A DNA stretch of 64,000 nucleotides from Flavobacterium silvisoli (lineage in GTDB: Bacteria > Bacteroidota > Bacteroidia > Flavobacteriales > Flavobacteriaceae). Position 1 is the first letter of the stretch. The number at the start of each line of letters is the position of its first letter. The translations under genes and the position numbers were made by a program. The notes below the pieces were generated by a model that did not search any database, was not told the DNA's origin, and saw only the letters and a list, made by a program, of their open reading frames with translations. The DNA lies in assembly GCF_004329815.1 (NCBI RefSeq), contig NZ_SJPE01000004.1, forward strand, positions 128,926-192,925, read 5' to 3'. Positions 53,867 to 62,679 of the stretch are shown here, piece by piece.

Positions 53867-54898
53867 CTAAAATTTTATAGTCACTCCGGCTAAAGGCGTA
53901 TTGTAAAATTGATTCAAGCTATAACTGATGTCATAACGCGGTTTTTTAGGAATCATACCTACTGCATCATCTTTCTTGACAGTAATTCTTCTCTCAGCAA
54001 TGTTTTTACCAATCATGTAACCGATAAGAATTCCGATAGGATAATCGGAGGCCCAATGCACTTTATTACTGACCATACTAAAGGCTAATAATCCACCTAG
54101 CGAATAACCTACCGGTTTTATCCATTTGTATTCCGGATAATTGGTCGAAATAATAACTAAAGTAGCCATGAAGGTAGCCATGTGTCCTGAGGGCATAGCG
54201 TCGTAATATGGAGTATGTTTGCCAAAAGCACTAAAGCTTGGGAATGGCGTCCAATGTCCTCCGTCGTGATTAGTTTCCAGGGCGGCAACAGGACTTTGAC
54301 GTCCTGTTATTCTCTTAAAAGCTTGTGTGGTAACACCAACACTTAATAGAGCTTCTACAAGTTCGCTTGAAGTATTAAGAGCTCTGTAATCTTGTCGATT
54401 GATCAATCCTTTTACATAAAAAAAACCGCTTAGAAAAAGAGTTGTATTTCCATTACCTATGTAATAAACAGCTGAGCTGACGCTAGTAGGAATGAATTCC
54501 AATCCCAAGACACGTTTGTATCGTGGTGATTCATCCCAGCCGCCCAAACGATCTCCTAAATCAATACCGTCTTCTAATATTTTTTGGTCATACGGTATCA
54601 TAGCGACAGTAGTTCCTACCGCCAATGCATCCCATTTGAGGTTTTCTTTGCGGGTTAGTGAAACACCAAATTGATAAATGTCGGAAGGAATATATCGAAT
54701 AAGGTCAATGGTACGGGGTTTAGAAAAAATGTATGTTGTGTTGATATCTATACGTACTGATTGCTGGTAAGTATTTTTAATTGTATCCGTTAGAAGTGAA
54801 TTGACTTTGACAGAATCGACGGCTACTTGTGCGTAGGAAGAAAATGAAAATAAAAATAATGTACCGAGTACAACGAAATAGTAGATTTTGGCGCGCAT
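53867..54898 (-). CDS. PAP2-family phosphatase with atypical motifs
   Basis: This 343-residue protein has a signal peptide (LFLFSFSSYAQ) and a C-terminal PAP2 domain. The central motif is intact (AMPSGHMATFMA), but the first motif reads KRITGRQSP (S where R is usual) and the third reads SNKVHWASD (N where R is usual). The His and Asp of the third motif remain. It is probably active, with altered phosphate contacts. It is the first gene of a two-gene PAP2 pair. Confidence 0.85.
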   Translation of the reverse strand: MRAKIYYFVVLGTLFLFSFSSYAQVAVDSVKVNSLLTDTIKNTYQQSVRIDINTTYIFSKPRTIDLIRYIPSDIYQFGVSLTRKENLKWDALAVGTTVAMIPYDQKILEDGIDLGDRLGGWDESPRYKRVLGLEFIPTSVSSAVYYIGNGNTTLFLSGFFYVKGLINRQDYRALNTSSELVEALLSVGVTTQAFKRITGRQSPVAALETNHDGGHWTPFPSFSAFGKHTPYYDAMPSGHMATFMATLVIISTNYPEYKWIKPVGYSLGGLLAFSMVSNKVHWASDYPIGILIGYMIGKNIAERRITVKKDDAVGMIPKKPRYDISYSLNQFYNTPLAGVTIKF

Positions 54899-54988
54899 TA
54901 AATTTTTTTAAGAGCGCTAAAAATATAATTTTTTTAAGATATTATTTAAAAATTTACATTTTTTTGATATTTTTTTAAAAAATAGTAA

Positions 54989-56746
54989 TCATTCCGTTGT
55001 AGTCATAAATTGAGCGATATATAATTTTTTGTAGTAACCGTCTGATTTATCGATTAATTCCTGATGCGTTCCTTCTTCTACAATTTGCCCTTTGTCCATG
55101 ACAATAATCTTATCAGCATTGATGATAGTAGCCAAACGATGGGCAATGATAATAGAGGTTCTGTTTTGGGTAATTCTATCGGTCGCTTTTTGGATTAATT
55201 CTTCCGAATAAGTGTCAATGGAAGAAGTGGCTTCATCCAAAATTAAAATACTCGGATTACTGACATAAGCCCTTAAAAAAGCTATGAGTTGTCTTTGACC
55301 CGATGACAGCATCACACCACGTTCTTTTACATCATAATCATATCCGCCCGGTAAGCTTTTGATGAATTTGTGCACACCAATCTTTTTAGCAGCTTCAATA
55401 ACATCTTCTCTTGAAATTGACGGGTTATTGAGTGTGATATTGTTGTGAATGGTGTCGGCAAAAAGAAATACATCTTGCAAAACAATGGCAATTTGTTTGC
55501 GCAGACTTTCCATTTGAAAGTCGTTGATGTTGTGTTCATCTATGTAAATGCCCCCCGAATCAATTTCGTAAAAACGGTTTAACAAATTAATGATTGTCGA
55601 TTTCCCGGCACCGGTGGCCCCGACTATAGCTACGGTTTCTCCCGGTTTTACATTGAAATTAATGCCTTTTAGTACTTCTTCCTTTTCAATATAACTGAAA
55701 CGTACATTCTCAAAACGGATAGCTCCTTTAAAATGTCCGGCCACTTTGGTTCCTCCAAGTTGTACGTCTTTATCAGTATCTAAAATATCAAAAACACGAT
55801 TGGCCGCAATCATTCCCATTTGCATTTCGTTGAATTTATCCGCAATTTGTCGCAACGGGTTGAACAACATCGTAATAAACATGGTGTAGGAGAATAAATC
55901 TCCGAAGGTGGTGAATTTATCCCCGTCTAAAATATGAAAACCACCATACAACACTACTGCAGCCAATGTTAATGAGGAAATGATTTCGGCTACCGGAAAG
56001 AAAATTGAGTTGTAAAAAATAGTCTTAATCCAGGCCTTATTGTGTTTTTCGTTAATTTGTTTGAATTTTTGATATTCGATTTCTTCACGATTGAAAAGTT
56101 GAACGATTTTCATTCCGGTTACACGTTCCTGTACGAATGTATTCATATTGGCAACCTGTGTACGCACTTCTTCAAATGCGACCTGCATTTTGCGCTGAAA
56201 AATTCGGGTTATGTATACCAATATTGGCATGGCTATAATGACAATCCAGGTCAGTCTCCAATTCATGAAAAACATAAAAAGCAACACGACAGCCATCTTC
56301 ATTAAATCACTGAAAATCATGAATAGTCCCTGGCTGAAAATACGCGCTATCTGTTCGATATCCGAAACGGAGCGAGTCACCAATTGTCCAACCGGTGCAG
56401 TATCGTAGTACTTCATCCTGAAACTGAGCATGTGTTTGAAGAGTTTGGTTCGGATGTCTTTGATGATATCTTGTCCGAGCCAATTGGCCCAATACACAAA
56501 GTAAAATTGCGAGAGCGTTTCTAACAATAAAACAATCCCCATCATCATGACATAAAACAACAACCCGTGTTCGTCTTTGGGTTTGATGTAGGCATCCACG
56601 GTTTGTTTTAATAAATAGGGGCGAAGTGCTGCGAAAACAGACAAGGACACGGCAAATAAAATGACACCGTAATACCTTTTTCGATAGGGCTTGGTGTATT
56701 TTAAAATACGTTTAAACAAATGAGTGTCGAATGCTTTTGCCTGCAT
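54989..56746 (-). CDS. ABC transporter, fused permease and ATP-binding half-exporter
   Basis: This 585-residue half-exporter (MdlB/MsbA-like) has six membrane helices (about residues 20-310) and a C-terminal ATPase with Walker A VGATGAGKSTI, signature MLSSGQRQLIAFLRA, Walker B LILDEATSSIDT, and H-loop IIAHRLATI. It should dimerise in the inner membrane and export a lipid or drug. It starts 3 bp after truA, so the two are co-transcribed. Confidence 0.93.
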   Translation of the reverse strand: MQAKAFDTHLFKRILKYTKPYRKRYYGVILFAVSLSVFAALRPYLLKQTVDAYIKPKDEHGLLFYVMMMGIVLLLETLSQFYFVYWANWLGQDIIKDIRTKLFKHMLSFRMKYYDTAPVGQLVTRSVSDIEQIARIFSQGLFMIFSDLMKMAVVLLFMFFMNWRLTWIVIIAMPILVYITRIFQRKMQVAFEEVRTQVANMNTFVQERVTGMKIVQLFNREEIEYQKFKQINEKHNKAWIKTIFYNSIFFPVAEIISSLTLAAVVLYGGFHILDGDKFTTFGDLFSYTMFITMLFNPLRQIADKFNEMQMGMIAANRVFDILDTDKDVQLGGTKVAGHFKGAIRFENVRFSYIEKEEVLKGINFNVKPGETVAIVGATGAGKSTIINLLNRFYEIDSGGIYIDEHNINDFQMESLRKQIAIVLQDVFLFADTIHNNITLNNPSISREDVIEAAKKIGVHKFIKSLPGGYDYDVKERGVMLSSGQRQLIAFLRAYVSNPSILILDEATSSIDTYSEELIQKATDRITQNRTSIIIAHRLATIINADKIIVMDKGQIVEEGTHQELIDKSDGYYKKLYIAQFMTTTE

Positions 56747-56749
56747 AGT

Positions 56750-57484
56750 TTAAGGTAGGTATTCGTATTGAATTTGGGTTAGATACAATCCGTGAGCAGG
56801 AACCGAAAAGCCGGCCTTACTGCGGTTTTTACTTTCTATAATTTTTTCAAAATCGTCCAGCGTTATTTTGCCCAAACCAATATTAATCATAGTTCCCACT
56901 ATGGCCCGAACCATATTGCGCAGAAACCTGTCAGCCGAAATAGTAAACACTATTTTGGTGCCGTTTTGTTGCCAATGTGCTTCAAAAATAACACAGTTAA
57001 ACGTTCGGACATCAGAATTAGTTTTTGAAAAACATTCAAAATCTGTGTGCTTGAATAACAGTTTACAGGCAGCATTCATTTGATCTAAGTCCAATTTGTT
57101 TTGGTACTGCCAACTGCCGGTTTCAAACGCATCTTTAAAGGTGTGTATATGGTATTCATATGTCCGCTTGATCGCATCAAAACGGGCATGGGCTTCATCA
57201 GCTACTTTTAAAATATCGTAAATGACAATGTCTTTTGGTAAAAAAGAATTGAGTTTACGGACTAATCCTGTGGGTTCTATTTCATCCTCAAAATCAAAGT
57301 GAGCATACATTTGCTTGGCGTGTACACCGGTATCGGTTCTTCCGGCACCAACAATGTCGATTTCAGTTTTCAATAAGATGCTCAGTGCTTTGTTGAGGGT
57401 TTCCTGTACCGAATCAGCATCGGGTTGGTATTGCCAGCCGTGGTAATGGGTTCCGTTATAAGCTAATTTGATAAAATATCTCAA
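56750..57484 (-). CDS. truA: tRNA pseudouridine(38-40) synthase
   Basis: This 244-residue enzyme converts U38-U40 of tRNA anticodon arms to pseudouridine. The catalytic Asp51 lies in GAGRTDTGVHAKQ. The N-terminus RYFIKLAYNGTHYHGWQ and the later RFLRNMVRAIVGT motif are TruA signatures. It leads a two-gene operon with the ABC exporter. Its promoter region shares an inverted repeat with that of the divergent phosphoesterase gene. Confidence 0.96.
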   Translation of the reverse strand: MRYFIKLAYNGTHYHGWQYQPDADSVQETLNKALSILLKTEIDIVGAGRTDTGVHAKQMYAHFDFEDEIEPTGLVRKLNSFLPKDIVIYDILKVADEAHARFDAIKRTYEYHIHTFKDAFETGSWQYQNKLDLDQMNAACKLLFKHTDFECFSKTNSDVRTFNCVIFEAHWQQNGTKIVFTISADRFLRNMVRAIVGTMINIGLGKITLDDFEKIIESKNRSKAGFSVPAHGLYLTQIQYEYLP

Positions 57485-57510
57485 GATGTGACAGACAATT
57501 TTTGAAGTAA

Positions 57511-57586
57511 CAAAGTTACAAAGTTTTTAGGTTGTGAAAAGCCTAAAGTTTTCTCAAAAAATATACTTTCTTACTTTGTAACTTTG
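57511..57586. promoter_or_regulatory. Divergent promoter region with inverted repeat (truA / phosphoesterase)
   Basis: CAAAGTTACAAAGT at 57511-57524 and ACTTTGTAACTTTG at 57573-57586 are perfect 14-bp inverted repeats. Each contains TAACTTTG, a -7 consensus, directed at truA (minus) and at the phosphoesterase gene (plus). A smaller stem TTTAGG / CCTAAA lies between them. Confidence 0.6.
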
Positions 57587-57608
57587 CCTCTCAGCTATTT
57601 TATAATTT

Positions 57609-58115
57609 ATGAAAAAAATTTTGCTGCTTTCAGACACGCACAGTCATATTGATGACAGTATTTTGAAATATGTTCATCAGGCAGATGAAGTTTGGCATGC
57701 TGGAGATATAGGAGATTTGAAAGTGACCGATGCCATTAAAGCAATCAAACCGATGAGAGGTGTTTACGGCAATATTGACGACGACAAGGCAAGGTTAGAG
57801 TTTCCGTTAAATAACCGCTTTTTTTGTGAAGATGTGGATGTTTGGATTACCCACATCGGCGGCTATCCCGGAAAATACAATCAGGCAATAAGAACAGAAA
57901 TACAACAAAATCCGCCAAAACTTTTCATTTGTGGGCATTCCCACATATTAAAAGTCCAATTTGACAAACAACTGAATCTCCTGCATATGAATCCCGGGGC
58001 TTGTGGCATTTATGGTTTTCATCAGGTGAGGACTATGCTCCGTTTTGAGATTGATGGTGATAAGATTCAGCAATTAGAGATAATTGAACTGGGTAAGAAA
58101 CAGCAATCTGTTTGA
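57609..58115 (+). CDS. YfcE/MJ0936-type metallophosphoesterase
   Basis: This 168-residue cytosolic phosphodiesterase shows all metal-binding blocks of the calcineurin-like fold: LLLSDTHSH, VWHAGDIGD, VYGNIDD, THIGG and ICGHSHI, ending in NPGA. Such enzymes hydrolyse phosphodiester bonds; the natural substrate is not known for this branch. It is divergent from truA, with a strong bidirectional terminator downstream. Confidence 0.93.
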   Translation: MKKILLLSDTHSHIDDSILKYVHQADEVWHAGDIGDLKVTDAIKAIKPMRGVYGNIDDDKARLEFPLNNRFFCEDVDVWITHIGGYPGKYNQAIRTEIQQNPPKLFICGHSHILKVQFDKQLNLLHMNPGACGIYGFHQVRTMLRFEIDGDKIQQLEIIELGKKQQSV

Positions 58116-58133
58116 GATAACTCCACATAAAAT

Positions 58134-58164
58134 AAAAAACCCGAATCAACGATTCGGGTTTTTT
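58134..58164. terminator. Bidirectional terminator after the phosphoesterase gene
   Basis: AAAAAACCCGAATC / GATTCGGGTTTTTT is a perfect 14-bp stem around AAC with T-runs on both strands, between convergent genes. Confidence 0.95.
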
Positions 58165-58192
58165 GCAGCACTAAAAAACTAAGTTTATAGGT

Positions 58193-58603
58193 TTATCGCA
58201 ATCGATCCACAGATTTTACAAGATCTTCATCCTTTTTGATGGCTTTGTTGGCCAAAACCAAGAATACGATAGAAAAAATAGGTAAGAACATCCCAATACC
58301 CTTCTCAGAAACGGTAGCCGCTTCTCCGGATAAGTTTAGTGTCCGATACACAAATAATCCTAATAAAATTAAATTCAATATGATATTCAATCTGCCCATG
58401 ACAAATTGTTGTTGTCTTTTTGCGTGTGATAAAATACTCAGTAATGACAATGTTGCACTCAATCCGAATAAAGCTACGTAAGCAATATCCATCATAAAAT
58501 AGAAGGGTTTCCCCTCAGCATCTTTCCACAACGGAAAAATAAAAGGAAATACTCCCGTCAACAGCAGACACACCAATAAAAAGTAAGTTTGTTTTCTAAA
58601 CAT
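58193..58603 (-). CDS. DUF4293 membrane protein
   Basis: From the ATG at 58603 the 136-residue protein has four membrane helices (about residues 8-25, 36-57, 69-88 and 105-122) and the pattern MFRKQTYFLLVCLLLTGVF then FPLWKDAEGK that marks DUF4293. This family is found mostly in Bacteroidota, often divergent from rho, as here. An in-frame ATG at 58708 would add 35 unlike residues and is rejected. Function unknown. Confidence 0.85.
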   Translation of the reverse strand: MFRKQTYFLLVCLLLTGVFPFIFPLWKDAEGKPFYFMMDIAYVALFGLSATLSLLSILSHAKRQQQFVMGRLNIILNLILLGLFVYRTLNLSGEAATVSEKGIGMFLPIFSIVFLVLANKAIKKDEDLVKSVDRLR

Positions 58604-58789
58604 GGTTTTGAAAAATGTGGGACAAAAATATAGTTTCTTTTTAAAAAATACTATTGCATGATTAAATATTATTTGTATTATTGCATGGTAAATCCGTAAG
58701 TACTTCATCCTTCGGACTATTCTTTACAAAAAATTCTACCCACAAATTGTACTATTTTCCAAATTCGAATTTAAATCAAAACACTATTC

Positions 58790-60472
58790 ATGTTTGATAT
58801 TTCTGCCCTAAAAGAAATGAAGCTTACTGAGCTTCAGGAAATTGCCAAGTTGGCTAAAACCATAAAAGTAGCCGGTGCCAAAAAGGATAAATTGATTGCA
58901 GATATTTTGGAACACCAAAATAAAACTCTCAAAGAACAGCAATCGCAAGCCCCTGAGCAACCCGCTGAAAATAAAACCAAACGAACGCGAATTACCCCAG
59001 CCCCCAAAATAACCCCTGAAACCCAACAAAGCGATTTGTTTACAGCCGATGCCTCTGCAGCAGCTACTGAAGAAAAGCCGGTTTTTCAGAATAAAAAAAC
59101 AAAATTCAAAAAACCTCTTTTTGAGAAAAAGAACAAAAATGCGGCAACTCCCGTTTTAGACGAACCTCTTGACATAGAAACAGAGGCTGTTGAACCTCAA
59201 ACTACTCCTGAAGAAACCGATACTCCTTCTGCAATTCAAGCTCCGGAAAGCATTAAAGAAGACAAACCAAAACAGCATAACCCTAATCAAAACGGCAACG
59301 GCAATCCTAATTTCAAAGGAAAGAAGCAAAACAATTTCCGCGATTCCGATTATGAATTTGACGGTATCATAGAAAGCGAAGGTGTTCTGGAAATGATGCC
59401 CGACGGATATGGATTTTTGCGCTCTTCGGATTATAACTATTTAGCTTCGCCCGATGATATTTATTTGTCCACCTCACAAATCCGTTTGTTTGGTTTAAAA
59501 ACCGGTGATACGGTAAAAGGTGTGGTGCGTCCGCCAAAAGAAGGAGAAAAGTTTTTCCCTTTGGTAAAGGTATTAAAGATTAACGGACATGATCCTCAGG
59601 TAGTGCGTGACCGTGTATCATTTGAACACCTCACACCCTTATTCCCAGAAGAAAAATTCAACCTGGCCGGAAGACAATCGACTATTTCTACCCGTATTAT
59701 AGATCTTTTTTCACCCATTGGAAAAGGACAGCGCGGTATGATTGTCGCGCAACCCAAAACCGGTAAAACAATGTTGTTGAAAGACATTGCCAACACCATA
59801 GCCGCCAATCACCCTGAAGTGTATTTAATCGTATTGTTGATTGATGAACGCCCGGAAGAGGTAACCGATATGCAGCGCAGTGTCAGGGGAGAGGTTATTG
59901 CCTCAACTTTTGATGAACCGGCAGACCGGCACGTAAAAGTAGCCAATATCGTTTTGGAAAAAGCCAAACGATTGGTAGAATGCGGGCACGATGTGGTGAT
60001 TTTATTAGATTCCATTACGCGTTTGGCGAGAGCTTATAACACAGTTCAACCTGCATCCGGTAAAGTATTATCGGGTGGAGTAGATGCCAACGCCTTGCAA
60101 AAACCGAAGCGTTTCTTTGGCGCCGCGCGTAACATTGAAAACGGTGGTTCACTGAGTATCATTGCCACAGCCTTAACCGAAACCGGTTCAAAAATGGACG
60201 AAGTAATCTTTGAAGAGTTTAAAGGTACCGGTAATATGGAGTTGCAATTAGATCGAAAAATTGCCAACAAACGTATTTTCCCTGCTATTGATTTGACGTC
60301 TTCCAGTACACGTCGAGATGATTTATTACAAGATGAAAAAACAATTCAACGCATGTGGATTATGCGTAAGTATTTGGCCGACATGAATCCGGTGGAAGCG
60401 ATGGATTTCATCAACGACCGTTTCAAAAAAACTAGAAACAATGAAGAGTTCCTCATTTCGATGAACGACTAA
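58790..60472 (+). CDS. rho: Transcription termination factor Rho with long disordered insert
   Basis: This hexameric RNA helicase ends transcription at Rho-dependent sites. The N-terminal SAP-like helical domain (about residues 1-45) is followed by about 140 residues of low-complexity Q-, P-, K- and N-rich sequence (about 46-185) not found in E. coli Rho (419 residues; here 560). The RNA-binding domain ([16 protein letters not shown]) and ATPase core follow, with Walker [33 protein letters not shown] and the Q-loop/R-loop region [17 protein letters not shown] (seen as [11 protein letters not shown]). Bacteroidota Rho inserts of this type are reported to drive condensate formation. Confidence 0.96.
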   Translation: MFDISALKEMKLTELQEIAKLAKTIKVAGAKKDKLIADILEHQNKTLKEQQSQAPEQPAENKTKRTRITPAPKITPETQQSDLFTADASAAATEEKPVFQNKKTKFKKPLFEKKNKNAATPVLDEPLDIETEAVEPQTTPEETDTPSAIQAPESIKEDKPKQHNPNQNGNGNPNFKGKKQNNFRDSDYEFDGIIESEGVLEMMPDGYGFLRSSDYNYLASPDDIYLSTSQIRLFGLKTGDTVKGVVRPPKEGEKFFPLVKVLKINGHDPQVVRDRVSFEHLTPLFPEEKFNLAGRQSTISTRIIDLFSPIGKGQRGMIVAQPKTGKTMLLKDIANTIAANHPEVYLIVLLIDERPEEVTDMQRSVRGEVIASTFDEPADRHVKVANIVLEKAKRLVECGHDVVILLDSITRLARAYNTVQPASGKVLSGGVDANALQKPKRFFGAARNIENGGSLSIIATALTETGSKMDEVIFEEFKGTGNMELQLDRKIANKRIFPAIDLTSSSTRRDDLLQDEKTIQRMWIMRKYLADMNPVEAMDFINDRFKKTRNNEEFLISMND

Positions 60473-60477
60473 ATATA

Positions 60478-60507
60478 AAATCCCAACCTGACAGTTGGGA
60501 TTTTTTT
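60478..60507 (+). terminator. Terminator after rho
   Basis: AAATCCCAAC / GTTGGGATTT around six bases, followed by TTTT, 5 bp past the rho stop. Confidence 0.85.
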
Positions 60508-60563
60508 ATACAAATCTTCATTTACACTTCATCAATTTTAGTTTCATTTGCAATAAAAACAGT

Positions 60564-62525
60564 ATGTCTTTGAGCCGTTTCGTTATTGTATGTTACCTTT
60601 TGTTTTCGGGAGTTCTTTGGGCTCAAAATGAAAATGCGACCGTAAAAGATTCTGTGAAAGAAAATAAGTTGGAGGAAGTCATAGTAACTTCTTCCCGCAC
60701 CAATTCTCGTATAGAAAACACCCCCACACGCGTTGAAGTTTTGGGATTGGAGGAAATGAATGAAGAAAACAATATTAAACCCGGGAACATCATGAGTCTT
60801 TTGGGGGATATTGCCGGAATTCAAATGCAGCAAATGTCCGCCAGCACCGGAAATACTTTGGCCAGAATACAAGGACTTCACGGGCGATATACACAATTAT
60901 TAAAAGACGGCATGCCTTTATATGGAGGGCTTTCGGGCAACTTTGGGATTATGCAGATTCCCCCTATGGATTTAAAACAAATTGAGATTATCAAAGGATC
61001 GGCGTCAACACTGTATGGTGGCGATGCTATCGGAGGAATAATCAATTTGATTAGCAAAAATCCCGACTTTAAGAGGGAACTCAGTTTTACAGCAAATCAA
61101 ACATCGCTTTCTGAAACTAATTTGAACGGGTATTTTTCAAAACGAAATAAAAAATTTGGGTTTACATGTTTTATCGGGCAAACATTTCAGCATCATTTAG
61201 ATATAGATGACGATGGATTGACTGATGTGGCAAAAGTGAACAATACAGTAATACATCCTAAATTCATTTTTTATCTTTCTCCTGCGTCTACTGTGACAGT
61301 AAATTATTCGGCGACTTTTGATGCCCGAAAAGGAGGGGATAATCGATATTTTGCGCATTATGACAGCAACTTATATCATATTGTTACTCAAATGCAACGG
61401 CACAGCCTTGATGCCAAATGGCAATACAATTTGTCTGAGAAAAGTAATCTAATGTTCAAAACCAGCAGCAGTTTTTTAGACCAAAAGTTGGATACTAAAG
61501 CCTATGTTTTCAGCGGAAAACAAACACTGTTGTATGCTGAAGCTTCCTATTTTCATAAATCAGAGAAAATGGATTGGGTAGCGGGAATTAATTGTAATGG
61601 TGACTTTTTTACAGATAATTCATCACAGATATTGCCTTTGGTTTCTGATTACCACAATACAACTTTGGGAACATTTGTACAAAACACTTATAAACCAACA
61701 AAAAAATGGGTTTTGGAAAGTGGATTTCGATATGATTTCAATTCCAAATACGGCAATTTTGCACTGCCAAGACTTTCACTATTGTACAAAATCAATGCTG
61801 ATTTTTCGACACGGTTGAATGGCGGATTTGGTTACAAATCACCGGTAGCGCTTAATTATCTTGATTTAGAAACCGATTTGGCAAATACAAATAACAATAA
61901 TTCATTAAAAGCGGAATGGTCACGCGGATGGAATGCCGATGTGAACTACAAAAAACGATTGGGTAATAATATGAGTATTACTTTTAATCAGTCTTTTTTT
62001 TATACCCTGATTAAAAATCCTATTTACGACAGTTCAGCAACAGCTGGACAAACCGCATTGCAAAATGCTTCTAATTCACTAGTTACAAGAGGATTTCAGT
62101 CTTATTGTCGACTCGAACACGATGATTTTGAGTTGTACTTGGGCTATGTGTTTACCGATGTGCAAAAAGAATACGATACCCTTCACAAAAGTTTGACAGT
62201 TACTCCGAAGCATAATTTTTCTTCGACGCTGTTTTATGAGCCTTCAGAAACCTGGCGTTTTGGTCTAGAGAGCAGTCTCATTGCCAGCCAACTGGATCAA
62301 AATTACCAACCGGTAAAAAATTATGTATTGGCAGCGGCTATGCTGCAGTATAAATGGAGTCATTTTACAATGGTGCTTAACATTGAAAATCTGTTCGATT
62401 TCAAGCAAAGTAATTATGGTAAAATTTATTCAGGTACCATTGACAATCCGAAATTCGACAAGCTTTGGGCGCCAATTGACGGTCGTGTATTTAATTTTTC
62501 GATAAAGTATTCACTCCAACAATAG
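60564..62525 (+). CDS. TonB-dependent outer-membrane receptor
   Basis: The ATG at 60564 gives a signal peptide (FVIVCYLLFSGVLWAQ); a TTG at 60495 falls inside the rho terminator and is rejected. The 653-residue protein has a TonB box-like LEEVIVTSSR, a plug domain (about 50-170: RIQGLHGRYTQLLKDGMPLYGG, seen as QGLHGRYTQLLKDGMP; IEIIKGSASTLYGGDAIGGIIN, seen as IKGSASTLYGGDAIGG) and a 22-strand-type barrel ending with a phenylalanine-rich FNFSIKYSLQQ. The short size and plug resemble BtuB- or siderophore-type receptors. The substrate is unknown. No SusD partner is adjacent, which argues against a glycan system. Confidence 0.92.
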   Translation: MSLSRFVIVCYLLFSGVLWAQNENATVKDSVKENKLEEVIVTSSRTNSRIENTPTRVEVLGLEEMNEENNIKPGNIMSLLGDIAGIQMQQMSASTGNTLARIQGLHGRYTQLLKDGMPLYGGLSGNFGIMQIPPMDLKQIEIIKGSASTLYGGDAIGGIINLISKNPDFKRELSFTANQTSLSETNLNGYFSKRNKKFGFTCFIGQTFQHHLDIDDDGLTDVAKVNNTVIHPKFIFYLSPASTVTVNYSATFDARKGGDNRYFAHYDSNLYHIVTQMQRHSLDAKWQYNLSEKSNLMFKTSSSFLDQKLDTKAYVFSGKQTLLYAEASYFHKSEKMDWVAGINCNGDFFTDNSSQILPLVSDYHNTTLGTFVQNTYKPTKKWVLESGFRYDFNSKYGNFALPRLSLLYKINADFSTRLNGGFGYKSPVALNYLDLETDLANTNNNNSLKAEWSRGWNADVNYKKRLGNNMSITFNQSFFYTLIKNPIYDSSATAGQTALQNASNSLVTRGFQSYCRLEHDDFELYLGYVFTDVQKEYDTLHKSLTVTPKHNFSSTLFYEPSETWRFGLESSLIASQLDQNYQPVKNYVLAAAMLQYKWSHFTMVLNIENLFDFKQSNYGKIYSGTIDNPKFDKLWAPIDGRVFNFSIKYSLQQ

Positions 62526-62532
62526 TGTCATC

Positions 62533-62563
62533 TTGTCAGCCTGATTTAGTCTGAAACTGACAA
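62533..62563. repeat. Inverted repeat TTGTCAG / CTGACAA before dnaK
   Basis: Two 7-bp arms (62533-62539 and 62557-62563) lie just after the TonB receptor stop and 18 bp before the dnaK element. It may be an upstream binding site or a weak terminator; there is no long T-run. Confidence 0.4.
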
Positions 62564-62581
62564 TTTATTACTGATTGCCGC

Positions 62582-62598
62582 TTGGCATAATAGTTGTC
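62582..62598 (+). promoter_or_regulatory. TTGG-N8-TTG-N-C element before dnaK
   Basis: TTGGCATAATAGTTGTC is 17 bp and shares TTGG and TTGNC with the elements before clpC and clpB. GG and GT are 10 bp apart, as between the -24 GG and -12 GC of sigma54 promoters. It ends 81 bp before the dnaK ATG. No CIRCE element or E. coli-type sigma32 promoter was seen. Confidence 0.55.
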
Positions 62599-62679
62599 AT
62601 TCTCGAAACCGTACAACACAAAGTACTATTCACTCGTAGAGGAATAATCAAACAAAAGACTAAAAAAGGAGATAAAGTT

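Noticed and set aside
60495-60563. Upstream TTG start for the TonB receptor
   Set aside because: It lies inside the rho terminator hairpin and the added residues precede a clear signal peptide that starts at the ATG at 60564.
62526-62679. Possible CIRCE (HrcA) operator or sigma32 promoter before dnaK
   Set aside because: No TTAGCACTC-N9-GAGTGCTAA and no CTTGAA/CCCCAT-type boxes are present; only the TTGG-N8-TTG element and a short inverted repeat were found.
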